A program made the translations under genes and the position numbers. DNA of 64,000 bases, taken from Streptomyces sp. L2. GTDB lineage: Bacteria; Actinomycetota; Actinomycetes; Streptomycetales; Streptomycetaceae. The DNA lies in the NCBI RefSeq assembly GCF_004124325.1, contig NZ_QBDT01000001.1, positions 4,030,001 to 4,094,000 on the forward strand, in the 5' to 3' direction. A model generated the notes under the pieces. The model did not search any database and was not told the DNA's origin. It saw nothing but the letters and a program-made list of their open reading frames with translations. This document shows positions 48,531 to 56,800 of the stretch, in pieces. Each line of letters starts with the position of its first letter. Positions within the stretch are counted from its first letter, which is position 1.

Positions 48531-48654
48531 CTCTAGGGGAGGGTTCACCCCTTCCGACCTGCTACGCAGCGTCCGGGTCGGGCGCTGCTTCGTTTTCGAG
48601 CGCCGAGCCACGGTCCACGAGGCGGGCAAGGCGCTGAGCTGGAGGCCGGAGCGG

Positions 48655-49770
48655 TCAGTGGGCTGTGGGGGTGAGGCCGGTGGGGACCTGCCATTGGTAG
48701 CGGCGGCCCTTGTTGGTCAGGAGCAGGCCCTGCTTGTAGAGGGCCAGGCCCAGCTCGTTGGATGCCTTGGCGAGGAGCGGTACCGCGTCGCCGGCCTTGC
48801 CGTAGCCGAGGCTGAGGGGTGACTGGGCGGTGAAGGCGAGTTGGGTGAGGTCGGCGGCCGGGACGGAGACGATGTCGGCGGCGCGGTCGCCGATGAGGTG
48901 GCGGATCAGGGAAGGGCCGACTCCGGTGAGAAGGGGGCCGGGGAGGACTTCGCGGATGAAGTCGAGTACGCCCTTGGTCAGGGAGGTGCCGGCCTCGGAG
49001 GGCTTTTGCTGGCGCGCCAGGATGGCGTTCATGAGGGCGTGGCCGTCCTCGAAGGTGGTGGGGTTGGTCTGTTCGTCCACGCCGAGGATGTGGCCGATGA
49101 TCCGCCACAGGTGGAAGAACGCGTCCCGGTCGCGGGCGGGAAGCTCGACGCCGAGGCGGGCCAGGCCCTGGGGGATGGTGACGGAGAAGCTCATCAGGGT
49201 GCCGGCGAGGTCTTCCTGGTTGACGGGGAGTCCCCAGGAGGTGTCCCAGTCGTCCTTGCGGGACAGGTGGTAGCGCATGGTGGCGTGCAGGAGCCGGATC
49301 TTCTGCGCCGAGCGCACACCGTGCGCCCCTTCTTCCAGGCTTCCGGTGTCCAGGACGTCGACGACGAACTGGGACGTCTCCATGAGCCTGCGGTAGACGC
49401 CCTGGGTCAGCCGGGTGGACCGGGCCAGGACCTGCGCGCCGTCGGCACAGCCGTAGCAGAGCGGGAGGGAGGCGCACAGCAGGGTGCTGCCGATGTGTCC
49501 CTGGTAGCGGCCGAGCAGTCCCTGCCCGCGCGTGATCAGCTGCGGGTCCGCCCACGACGGGAGCACGGCGCCGTGCTCGAAGAACTCCCGCAGCTTCGGC
49601 GGGAGCCCGGCCGGCACGGACAGGTTGTTGCGGTCCAGGGCCAGGAGTGCTTCGCGGACCTGCTCCTGACGGCCGAGCGCGTAGATCTCCTCGATCGCGG
49701 CGTCCGCCGGCGGATCGCCGGCCTTCCGCAGGGGGTCGAGCAGGTCATTGGTCCATTTCATCGGGGTCAT
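48655..49770 (-). CDS. MpaB/DUF2236-family oxygenase-like protein
   Basis: A 371-residue protein of the ER-bound oxygenase MpaB / latex-clearing protein superfamily, b-type haem enzymes. Visible: GAVLPSWADPQLITRGQGLL, RSTRLTQGVYRRLMETSQFV, an ATMRYHLSRKDD segment (a His likely contacting haem), GLPVNQEDLAGTLMSFSVTI and FHLWRIIGHILGVDE. The physiological substrate is unknown. ATG at 49770 with GGAG upstream. The extra 84 codons of open frame upstream are basic, low quality and lack a start signal. It lies just outside the tRNA-Lys island. Confidence 0.82.
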   Translation of the reverse strand: MTPMKWTNDLLDPLRKAGDPPADAAIEEIYALGRQEQVREALLALDRNNLSVPAGLPPKLREFFEHGAVLPSWADPQLITRGQGLLGRYQGHIGSTLLCASLPLCYGCADGAQVLARSTRLTQGVYRRLMETSQFVVDVLDTGSLEEGAHGVRSAQKIRLLHATMRYHLSRKDDWDTSWGLPVNQEDLAGTLMSFSVTIPQGLARLGVELPARDRDAFFHLWRIIGHILGVDEQTNPTTFEDGHALMNAILARQQKPSEAGTSLTKGVLDFIREVLPGPLLTGVGPSLIRHLIGDRAADIVSVPAADLTQLAFTAQSPLSLGYGKAGDAVPLLAKASNELGLALYKQGLLLTNKGRRYQWQVPTGLTPTAH

Positions 49771-50018
49771 GCTCGCTCCGTTGCCGGTCACCGAACCACA
49801 GGGGGGCCGCGCCGGCCGGAGAGCCGTGCGACGACAGCGCCCTGGCGCACTCCGGCCGTGCTCACGGCTCACTTCAGGTTCTAGCGGTGCGCACCGGACG
49901 GCCGCACCCTGCCTCACCCGGATGGGCCAGACAGAAACGATCCTTTTCCCTCGAAGCGGCTTCGGCGCTGGTTCGCGTCCGGTGTCGTCCACCGGATGGG
50001 GGAGCGGCGGTGATGCCG

Positions 50019-50583
50019 TCAACCGTGGTGGGGTTCCGGGCGGATGAGCAGGAGGGCGATGTCGTCGTGGCGGGGGCGCCGCGGGTGGCGTGGTGGATGA
50101 GGGTGCCGGCGAGGTGGTTCAGGTCCTGGGCCCGGGCGTGGGCGAGGTGCTGGGCCAGGTCGCGGGTGGTGTCGTCGATGTCGGTGCCGGGGGTCTCCAC
50201 GAGTCCGTCGGTGTACAGAGCGAGGGCGCAGCCGGGTTCGAGGGGGATCTCGGTGGTGGTGTAGTCGGCGTCGGGTCGATGCCGAGGAGCAGTCCGGGCG
50301 GGGGGCGGAGGATTTCGGTGTGTCCGTCGGGATGGGCCAGGAGGGGTGGGGGGTGTCCGGCGTTGGTCAGCCGGGCGTGGTGGCTGGCCACGTCGAGGTG
50401 GGCGATCAGGCAGCTGGTGAAGAGTCCTGGGTCGAGGCCGGTGAGGAGGCGGTTGGTGCGGGCGAGGATGTCGCCGGGGGACGCCCCGGCGGTGGCGTGG
50501 GCGTGGACGCCGGTGCGGACCTGTCCCATGAGGGCCGCGGCGGTGGGGTCGTGGCCCTGGACGTCGCCGATCGTCTCGTGGCC
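50019..50583 (-). pseudogene. SpoIIE/PP2C-type phosphatase remnant with frameshifts
   Basis: Three reading-frame pieces line up as one phosphatase C-terminal half. HETIGDVQGHDPTAAALMGQ to LLLGIDP (one frame) is followed by DYTTTEIPLEPGCALALYTD then GLVETPGTDIDD (second frame), and RHDDIALLLIRPEPHHG-stop (third frame, TGA at 50019-50021). Metal-binding blocks GDVQGHD and YTDGLVE are recognisable. The shifts lie near 50265-50285 and 50070. The N-terminal part is missing: at about 50580 the sequence passes into the arsM coding region. Such phosphatases normally act on anti-anti-sigma factors; this copy cannot give an intact protein. Confidence 0.75.
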
Positions 50584-51395
50584 GCGTCCGAGCCGCTCGC
50601 CTCGGTGGCCGCGTCCGAGCCGCTCGCCTTGGAGACCGGCTCCGAGGCGGCCGGCTTCATGGCGCGGACGATGGCGGAGTGCATGCCGTCCGCGACCGAG
50701 TGCGTCGGGGTGATCTCGACGTCCCCGAACCCGGCGGCCTCCAGGCCCGCGCGGTACTCGGAGAAGGACAGCGCGCCGGCGATGCAGCCGACGTGGTCGC
50801 CGCGTTCGGCGCGCCGGGCGGGGGAGAGCGCGTCGTCGGCAACGACGTCCGAGATGCCGATACGGCCGCCGGGCCGGAGCACCCGGAAAGTCTCCGCGAA
50901 GACGGCGGGCTTGTCGACGGACAGGTTGATCACGCAGTTGGAGATGACGACGTCGATGGTGTTCGCGGGCAGCGGGACGTCCTCGATGGTGCCCTTGAGG
51001 AACTCGACGTTTTGCGCGCCGGCCCGGGCCGCATTGGCCAGGGCGAGGGCGAGCATCTCCTCGGTCATGTCCAGTCCGTAGGCCTTGCCGGTGGGGCCCA
51101 CGCGGCGGGCGGAGAGCAGTACGTCGATGCCGCCGCCGGAGCCGAGGTCGAGGACGCGTTCGCCTTCGCGGAGTTCGGCGACGGCGGTGGGGTTGCCGCA
51201 GCCGAGGGAGGCGGCGACCGCTTCGGCGGGCAGGGCGTCGCGTTCGTCGGCGGCGTAGAGGGTGGAACCGAAGTTCTCGTCGACCTCGACGGGCCGCGGA
51301 CCGCAGCGGGCGGCGCCGCCTTCGGTGACCTTGACGGCCGCGGCGGCGTACCGCTCGCGAACCTTCTCCCGCAGGTCGGTGGGCTGATCGCGCAT
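50406..51395 (-). CDS. arsM: Arsenite S-adenosylmethyltransferase with aberrant C-terminus
   Basis: A 329-residue protein; ATG at 51395 with AGGAG upstream. The SAM-binding motif VLDLGSGGGIDVLL (82-95) and the ArsM cysteines Cys31 (ARCGPRP), Cys66 (LGCGNPTAV), Cys154 (ISNCVINLS) and Cys204 (HVGCIAGAL) are present. It methylates As(III) to volatile or exportable forms. Normal homologues end near residue 250-270 (AIVRAMKPAA here). This one continues through two copies of ASGSDAATE/R and then about 50 Pro/Ser/Thr residues read out of frame from the phosphatase remnant. Divergent from arsR. Confidence 0.85.
   Translation of the reverse strand: MRDQPTDLREKVRERYAAAAVKVTEGGAARCGPRPVEVDENFGSTLYAADERDALPAEAVAASLGCGNPTAVAELREGERVLDLGSGGGIDVLLSARRVGPTGKAYGLDMTEEMLALALANAARAGAQNVEFLKGTIEDVPLPANTIDVVISNCVINLSVDKPAVFAETFRVLRPGGRIGISDVVADDALSPARRAERGDHVGCIAGALSFSEYRAGLEAAGFGDVEITPTHSVADGMHSAIVRAMKPAASEPVSKASGSDAATEASGSDAATRRSATSRATTPPPRPSWDRSAPASTPTPPPGRPPATSSPAPTASSPASTQDSSPAA
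50578..50631 (-). repeat. 27-bp tandem duplication at the arsM-phosphatase junction
   Basis: Two adjacent 27-bp copies (50578-50604 and 50605-50631) differ only at their last bases and encode ASGSDAATE and ASGSDAATR. They sit exactly where arsM sequence gives way to phosphatase sequence. Confidence 0.8.
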
Positions 51396-51498
51396 GGCTT
51401 CACTCCTGGTGGGGGCACGGCGGTGCCCTCGAACGAGCTGCATTGATGTTCGCCGATGCAAGCTTGCGCGCTGGATCGAAAAACGTCAACATAGAGGC

Positions 51499-51888
51499 AT
51501 GTCGAAGCAAGAACGGGAAGCGGGCGGCCGGGAGGGCGGCACGGGCTGCTGTCAGGGCCTGGCCGAGGCGCCGCTGGGAGAGGAGCGTGCCGTGGACCTG
51601 GGCAAGGCCTTCAAGGCGCTGGGCGATCCGGTGCGGCTGCGGTTGCTGTCGATGATCGCCTCGCGGGAGGGCGGCGAGGTCTGCGTGTGCGAGATGACCC
51701 CGGCTTTCGACCTCTCCCAGCCGACGATCTCCCACCACCTCAAGCTGCTGAGGCAGGCCAGCCTGATCGACTGCGAGCGCCGTGGCACCTGGGTGTACTA
51801 CCGGGCGCTGCCCGGCGCCCTGGACCGCCTCGCCGCCTTCCTGGCCTCGCCTCTCGCCACGCCGCGGACTGCGGGGGTGCGCGCGTGA
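51499..51888 (+). CDS. arsR: ArsR-family arsenic-sensing repressor
   Basis: A 129-residue winged-helix repressor: LGKAFKALGDPVRLRLLSMI, EVCVCEMTPAFDLSQPTISH, then HLKLLRQASLIDCERRGTWV. Cys62 and Cys64 of the VCVCEM box are the usual As(III) ligands, with Cys17/Cys18 near the N-terminus as possible third ligand. It should repress the ars genes until arsenite binds. ATG at 51499. The 103-bp divergent spacer with arsM must hold its operator. The stop overlaps the start of the aquaporin gene by 4 nt (GTGA). Confidence 0.93.
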   Translation: MSKQEREAGGREGGTGCCQGLAEAPLGEERAVDLGKAFKALGDPVRLRLLSMIASREGGEVCVCEMTPAFDLSQPTISHHLKLLRQASLIDCERRGTWVYYRALPGALDRLAAFLASPLATPRTAGVRA

Positions 51889-52823
51889 GCGCCTCCCTCG
51901 GGCGCCGTGCCGTCGCCGAGGCGGTCGGTACGGCGCTGCTGCTGGCCGTGGTGGTCGGCTCCGGCATCCAGGCGGCCGAGCTGTCGCGCGACGCGGGCGT
52001 GCAGATGCTGGCCAACTCGCTGGCCAGCGCCTTCGGCCTGGGCGTGCTGATCGTGCTGTTCGGGCCGGTCTCCGGAGCGCACCTCAACCCCGTCGTCACG
52101 CTGGCCGCCTGGCTCAGCGGCCGCCGCGCCGGGACCGGTCCGGCCCTGCGCGAGGTGGCGGCGTACATTCCGGCCCAGGTGGCCGGGGCGATCGGCGGTG
52201 TGGTGGTGGCCGACGCCATGTTCGGCAAGCCACTGGTCAGGTTCTCCACCCACGACCGGTCGGCCGGTCACCTGTGGCTCGGTGAGGCCGTCGCCACGGG
52301 CGGGCTGATCCTGCTGGTCTTCGGCCTTGACCGGATCGGCCGGGCGTCCCTGGCCCCCGTCGCCGTGGCCGCCTACATCGGGGCCGGCTACTGGTTCACC
52401 TCCTCCAGTTCCTTCGCCAACCCGGCGCTGACCGTCGGCCGGGTCTTCACCGACACCGTCGCCGGGATCTCCCCCGCCTCGCTCGTCCCGTTCGTCGCGG
52501 CCCAGTTGGCCGGGGCGGCGCTCGGGCTGGGCGCCGTGGTGGTGGTGTACGGCGGGCTCGGTCGCGGTGCCGCCTCCCCTTCGAATCCGGTTCCCGCTGC
52601 CGCTGCCGCGGCCTCTTCCGCTGCCGTGCCTTCTCCCGTTTCCGCTTCCCCCTCCGTTCCGGCTCCCTCTCCGGCTGCCGCTTCCCCTCTCATTCCGGTT
52701 CCCGCTGGCGCGCCCTCTCCCGTCCCCGGCTCCCCTCCCGTCCCCGGTTCCCCTCCCGTTCCCGTTCCCGCGGCGGACGACGTCGTCATCCCGCACGGCG
52801 AGGCCGAACTCGCCTCCTCCTGA
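51885..52823 (+). CDS. Aquaglyceroporin-type channel with long Pro/Ser/Ala tail
   Basis: A 312-residue MIP-family channel, translationally coupled to arsR. Six hydrophobic segments plus two pore half-helices: the first box is SGAHLNPVVTL (NPV in place of the canonical NPA), the second SFANPALTVGR (intact NPA). Next to arsR and arsM it probably moves arsenite or methylarsenite out of the cell, as shown for AqpS-type channels in ars operons. After about residue 230 comes a low-complexity tail of some 75 residues (PSPVSASPSVPAPSP and similar) ending DDVVIPHGEAELASS, unusual for aquaporins. Confidence 0.87.
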   Translation: MSASLGRRAVAEAVGTALLLAVVVGSGIQAAELSRDAGVQMLANSLASAFGLGVLIVLFGPVSGAHLNPVVTLAAWLSGRRAGTGPALREVAAYIPAQVAGAIGGVVVADAMFGKPLVRFSTHDRSAGHLWLGEAVATGGLILLVFGLDRIGRASLAPVAVAAYIGAGYWFTSSSSFANPALTVGRVFTDTVAGISPASLVPFVAAQLAGAALGLGAVVVVYGGLGRGAASPSNPVPAAAAAASSAAVPSPVSASPSVPAPSPAAASPLIPVPAGAPSPVPGSPPVPGSPPVPVPAADDVVIPHGEAELASS

Positions 52824-52959
52824 ACCCCCGCCCGCCCGAACTCGCCCCCGCCTGAGCCCCGTCCGCCCGCGAGCACACCCCCCGTGAGTGCCACCACGCC
52901 GCTCACGGCACGACCCGCCGCGCGTCCCCTGCCGACCCCGGGGACTAAAATCCGTCAGC

Positions 52960-53904
52960 ATGGCCCTGAGCGTGCGCGACGTGGACAGGTTCGAGGCGGC
53001 CCGGCCCCGGCTGGAGGCCATCGCCTACCGGCTCCTCGGTTCCGCGAGTGAGGCCGAGGACGCCGTGCAGGAGACGTTTCTGCGCTGGCAGGGCGCCGAC
53101 GTCGAGCGGGTCGACGTGCCCGAGGCCTGGCTGACGAAGGTGCTCACCAACCTGTGCCTCAACCAGCTGACCTCCGCCCGCGCGCGGCGCGAGACCTACG
53201 TGGGGGAGTGGCTCCCCGAGCCGCTGCTCGACGGGGACCCGATGCTCGGCCCCGCCGACACGGCGGAGCAGCGCGAATCGGTGTCGTACGCCGTCCTGGT
53301 GCTGCTGGAGCGGCTCACCCCGAGCGAGCGCGCCGTCTACGTGCTGCGGGAGGCCTTCGACTACCCGCACCGGGAGATCGCCGAGATCCTCGACCTCACC
53401 GAGTCCGCCAGCCAGCAGATCTTCCACCGGGCCAAGAAGCACGTCGCCGACGGCAGGCCCCGGACCGAGATCGACGAGGTGGCCGCCCGCCGGATCATCG
53501 ACGAGTTCCTCGCGGCGGCGACCAGCGGCCGGACCGAGCCGCTCGTCCGGCTGCTCACCCAGGACGCGATCGCGGTCGGCGACGGCGGCGGGAAGGTGCC
53601 GGCCCGCACCAAGGCGTTCGAGGGCGCGGTCGCGGTGGCGACGTTCATGCGCGGCCTGTTCAAGCCGAGCCGGGCCAAGCGCGACCTGGCCGGCGGCTCG
53701 CCCGGGATCTACGTCAGTACCGCCAACGGCGCCCCCGTCGTCGTCGCGGTCCTCGACGGCCGGGTCATCGGCGTCGTCACCCTGGAGATCACGGCCGACG
53801 GCATCGCCGCGTTCCGCAGCCAGGTCAACCCCGACAAGCTCGACCGCGCCACCCGGCGCTGGGCGGCCACCGACCACGGCGAACCCCTCTTCCACGCCTT
53901 CTGA
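52960..53904 (+). CDS. ECF41-family RNA polymerase sigma factor (SigJ-like)
   Basis: A 314-residue sigma factor. Region 2 (FEAARPRLEAIAYRLLGSAS, EAEDAVQETFLRWQ) and region 4 (ERLTPSERAVYVLREAFDYP, HREIAEILDLTESASQQIFH) are followed by a SnoaL-like C-terminal domain (about 180-314) with GGGKVPARTKAFEG and the NPDKL motif typical of ECF41. In this group the fused domain replaces an anti-sigma factor. ECF41 genes usually neighbour a flavin or carboxymuconolactone-type oxidoreductase gene that they control, as here 93 nt downstream. ATG at 52960; the longer frame upstream lacks a ribosome-binding site. Confidence 0.93.
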   Translation: MALSVRDVDRFEAARPRLEAIAYRLLGSASEAEDAVQETFLRWQGADVERVDVPEAWLTKVLTNLCLNQLTSARARRETYVGEWLPEPLLDGDPMLGPADTAEQRESVSYAVLVLLERLTPSERAVYVLREAFDYPHREIAEILDLTESASQQIFHRAKKHVADGRPRTEIDEVAARRIIDEFLAAATSGRTEPLVRLLTQDAIAVGDGGGKVPARTKAFEGAVAVATFMRGLFKPSRAKRDLAGGSPGIYVSTANGAPVVVAVLDGRVIGVVTLEITADGIAAFRSQVNPDKLDRATRRWAATDHGEPLFHAF

Positions 53905-53997
53905 CCACCCATGTGACGTGCTTCACAAGCCAACCCTGTCAGGAAGCGGCGGGCTGCCCGGTTCAAGGGGCGAACCCGCTGAGACAGGAGCCGGAAC

Positions 53998-55218
53998 ATG
54001 AAGCACCGCATCGTCGTTCTCGGAGCCGGATACACCGGAGCCACCGCCGCCGGGCGCCTCGCCAAGCGGCTGCGCCCCGAGGACGTCCACATCACCCTCG
54101 TCAACGCCGAACCGGACTTCGTCGAGCGCGTCAGGATGCACCAGCTCGCGACCGGCCAGGAGCTCACGCCCCGCCCGTTCACCGAGATGTTCGCGGGCAC
54201 CGGCGTGGAACTGGTGATCGCCCGCGTCACCGGCGTCGACGTGGACCGCAAGGCCGTCGAGGTCCAGCCCGGCCAGGGTGACGGCGGCGGTGAGGGTGGC
54301 GGCACGCGCGAGTTGTCGTACGACACCCTCGTGTACGCCCTCGGCAGCGGCTGGAACGACCAGGGGGTCCCCGGCACCGCCGAGTACGCGTACGAGGTCG
54401 CGAGCCGGCCCGGCGCGCTGCGGCTGCGTGAGCGCCTGGCCCGGCTGGACGCCGGTCACGCCGTGCTGGTGGCCGGCGCCGGTCTCACCGGTCTGGAGGC
54501 CGCCACGGAGATCGCCGAGGCGCGCCCGGACCTGGACGTCGCCCTCGTCGCCCGCGGCCCCCTCGGCGACTGGCTCTCCGACAAGGGCCGCCGGCACCTG
54601 CGCGAGGTCGTCGGCCGACTCGGCATCACCGTGCACGAGGACACCGCCGTCACCGAGGTGGCCGCCGACCACGTCACCACCGCCGACGGCACGTCCCTCC
54701 CGGCCGCCGTCACCGTCTGGACCACCGGCTTCGCCGTCCACCCGATCGCCCGGGCCACCGGCGTGGACGTCACCGAAACGGGACTGATCGTGGTCGACGG
54801 CACCATGCGCTCGGTCTCGCACCCGGACGTGTACGCCGTGGGCGACTCGGTCCTGGCGATGGGTCCCGGTGACAAGCCGCTGCGCATGTCCTGCGCCTCG
54901 GGGGTCCCCACCGCCTGGCAGGCCGCTGACGCCATCGCGGCCCGGCTGACCGGCGCGAAGGTCCCCACCGTGCCGCTGCGCTACTACGGCCAGTGCGTCT
55001 CGCTGGGCCGCCGGGACGCCCTGCTCCAGTGGGTCACGGCCGACGACACGGCCCGCCGGTCGGCCCTGACCGGCCGGCTCGCCGCCCGCGTCAAGGAGAT
55101 GGTCTGCAAGGGCGCGGCCTGGGGTGTCGGACACCCGACGCTCGGCATGCCGGTCCGCCGCCGCGCCATCCTGCGCGAGCCCGCCGCCCAGGCCGCCCCG
55201 GCCGACGTGACGGTCTGA
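53998..55218 (+). CDS. FAD/NAD(P)-dependent oxidoreductase (NDH-2-like)
   Basis: A 406-residue flavoprotein. The FAD-binding VVLGAGYTGATAAGRL lies at the N-terminus, NAD(P)-binding VLVAGAGLTGLEAATEIAE in the middle, and the second FAD segment HPDVYAVGDSVLAMG near residue 280. Overall it resembles type II NADH dehydrogenases and ferredoxin reductases without a membrane anchor. A GGAGCCGG sequence precedes the ATG. It is the usual ECF41 partner gene and is probably transcribed by the upstream sigma factor; its electron acceptor is unknown. Confidence 0.9.
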   Translation: MKHRIVVLGAGYTGATAAGRLAKRLRPEDVHITLVNAEPDFVERVRMHQLATGQELTPRPFTEMFAGTGVELVIARVTGVDVDRKAVEVQPGQGDGGGEGGGTRELSYDTLVYALGSGWNDQGVPGTAEYAYEVASRPGALRLRERLARLDAGHAVLVAGAGLTGLEAATEIAEARPDLDVALVARGPLGDWLSDKGRRHLREVVGRLGITVHEDTAVTEVAADHVTTADGTSLPAAVTVWTTGFAVHPIARATGVDVTETGLIVVDGTMRSVSHPDVYAVGDSVLAMGPGDKPLRMSCASGVPTAWQAADAIAARLTGAKVPTVPLRYYGQCVSLGRRDALLQWVTADDTARRSALTGRLAARVKEMVCKGAAWGVGHPTLGMPVRRRAILREPAAQAAPADVTV

Positions 55219-55248
55219 CCCTCGATCCCCGGCCTGGGGCCGGCGCCG

Positions 55249-55974
55249 TCAACTCGTCGCGTACGCCCGCAGGAACGCCGACACTCCACCCCTGATCAGG
55301 GCGTCCACCTCCTCCGCGGGGAGGGGGAGGACGCCGTAGTGGGAGCGCAGGGCGATGAACTGGCCCGTGAGGGCCGTGAAGTGGGCCGCCGCCAGGGGGG
55401 CGTCGCCCCGGAGGTCGAGCAGGCCCGCGTCCTCCAGGTTCGCCATGGAGCCGGCGAGGGCCCTCGCCACCGGTTCGGGGCCCGCCTCGCGCCAGGCCTG
55501 GAGGACCTCCGGCGGCACGTGGTCCGCCTCGGAGTGGATGTGGCGGACCAGGGCGAAGTGGTTCGGGTAGTCGGTCATGAGCCCGACGAACGCGCGGGCC
55601 AGCGAGACCAGGTCGCGCTCCAGGTCCTCCGGGCGGGGCGGGTGCTCGGGGTTCAGCACGGCCCGCAGCAGGGCCAGTTGGGCGTCCCGCACCTCGCTCG
55701 ACGACCACGTCACCACGGCGCCGAAGAGCTGGGCCTTCCCGCCGGGGAAGTGGTTGTAGAGAGTGCGCGTGGAGACGCCGGCCTCGGCGGCGAGGGCGTC
55801 GACCGAGGCACGGGTGTAGCCCTCACGGCCGAAGAGGGTGCAGGAACCGCTCGCGATGGCGATCTGCTTGGCCAGCTTGCGTGGTGGCACCTCGCGCCGC
55901 GCCCGCTCCAGCCGGGCGTCGTTCGTCTCGTTCGTCTCGCTCGTCTCGCCACCCGTGTTGCCCACGTCGCCCAC
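55249..55974 (-). CDS. TetR-family regulator of the adjacent FMN reductase
   Basis: A 241-residue repressor. After a Thr/Glu/Asn-rich N-terminus the HTH reads FGREGYTRASVDALAAEAGV, then STRTLYNHFPGGKAQL; the C-terminal domain resembles the AefR-like family. GTG at 55974 is preferred: GGAGG lies 5 nt upstream, whereas the TTG at 56025 has none. It is transcribed divergently from the FMN-reductase gene with a perfect palindromic operator between them, so it most probably represses that gene and itself. Confidence 0.9.
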   Translation of the reverse strand: MGDVGNTGGETSETNETNDARLERARREVPPRKLAKQIAIASGSCTLFGREGYTRASVDALAAEAGVSTRTLYNHFPGGKAQLFGAVVTWSSSEVRDAQLALLRAVLNPEHPPRPEDLERDLVSLARAFVGLMTDYPNHFALVRHIHSEADHVPPEVLQAWREAGPEPVARALAGSMANLEDAGLLDLRGDAPLAAAHFTALTGQFIALRSHYGVLPLPAEEVDALIRGGVSAFLRAYATS

Positions 55975-56029
55975 ATCGGCCTCCTCTGCTGCGCACTCTA
56001 CCGGGACCCGGCCATGAATGTGCAATTAC

Positions 56030-56057
56030 CGTTGTACTTATTACAACGATCGTTGTA
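56030..56057. promoter_or_regulatory. Operator of the TetR regulator: three half-sites
   Basis: The 16-bp perfect palindrome TACAACGATCGTTGTA (56042-56057) is preceded by another CGTTGTA half-site (56030-56036) that makes a second inverted repeat with its left half. Two overlapping TetR dimer sites are therefore possible in the divergent spacer. Confidence 0.75.
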
Positions 56058-56115
56058 CGTTTCTGGAGAGGCGGCCGCACCGAGCGGCCGAACGCCCGAT
56101 CCATGGGGGATTCCT

Positions 56116-56778
56116 GTGCCTGCCACCACGCCCACCAACACATCCACCAACACCTCCGCCAACGCGACCACCAACACGTCCGCGTCCGGCGATGCCCCTC
56201 TCCGCGTCGCCGTGATCGTCGGCAGCGTCCGCGAGGGCCGCGTGGGCCCCGCCGTCACCGACTGGTTCCTCCGCACCGCCGCCGGCGGCGAGGACGTGGA
56301 GTTCGACGTCATCGACGTGGCCGACGTGCCGCTGCCCCTGGCGATGCCCGGCCGGGGCGGCGCCCCGGACCCCGGGGCCGCCGCCGCGCTCAAGGAGGTC
56401 TCACCGCGCCTCGCCGCGGCGGACGCGTTCGTCGTGATCACGCCCGAGTACAACCACAGCTTCCCGGCCGCCCTGAAGAACCTCATCGACTGGCACCACG
56501 CCGAGTGGCAGGCCAAGCCCGTCGGTTTCGTGTCGTACGGCGGACTCGGCGGCGGAATCCGCGCGGTCGAGCAACTCCGTCTCGTCTTCGCAGAGTTGCA
56601 CGCGGTCGGCATGCGGGACGCGGTCAGTCTGCACTGGCCGTGGTCGCACCTCACCGAGGACGGCACCCCCAACGACACCGCCGTGACCGAGGGCGCCGCC
56701 AAAGGCATGCTCGGCCAGCTGATGTGGTGGGGGCGGGCGTTGCGGTCCGCGCGGGCGGAACGGCCGTACGCCGCCTGA
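56116..56778 (+). CDS. NAD(P)H-dependent FMN reductase
   Basis: A 220-residue flavodoxin-like reductase. After a Thr/Asn/Ser-rich N-terminal tail (1-30) the FMN-phosphate loop is VAVIVGSVREGRVG, followed by FVVITPEYNHSFPAALKNLI and GFVSYGGLGGGIRAVEQLR, all diagnostic of the NADPH-dependent FMN/azoreductase family. It reduces flavin or quinone-like substrates and may serve in detoxification. GTG at 56116 with GGGGGA upstream; an upstream ATG would lie inside the operator. Controlled by the divergent TetR. Confidence 0.9.
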   Translation: MPATTPTNTSTNTSANATTNTSASGDAPLRVAVIVGSVREGRVGPAVTDWFLRTAAGGEDVEFDVIDVADVPLPLAMPGRGGAPDPGAAAALKEVSPRLAAADAFVVITPEYNHSFPAALKNLIDWHHAEWQAKPVGFVSYGGLGGGIRAVEQLRLVFAELHAVGMRDAVSLHWPWSHLTEDGTPNDTAVTEGAAKGMLGQLMWWGRALRSARAERPYAA

Positions 56779-56800
56779 GGTGGCGCGGCGAACGGGTGCC

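Noticed and set aside
48140..48637. Plus-strand 165-codon frame spanning the right att repeat
   Set aside because: Runs across the att site and opposite the amidase remnant; no start signal and no similarity.
56014..56115. Upstream ATG for the FMN reductase (56014)
   Set aside because: Would place the coding sequence through the perfect TetR operator; the GTG at 56116 has a proper GGGGGA site.
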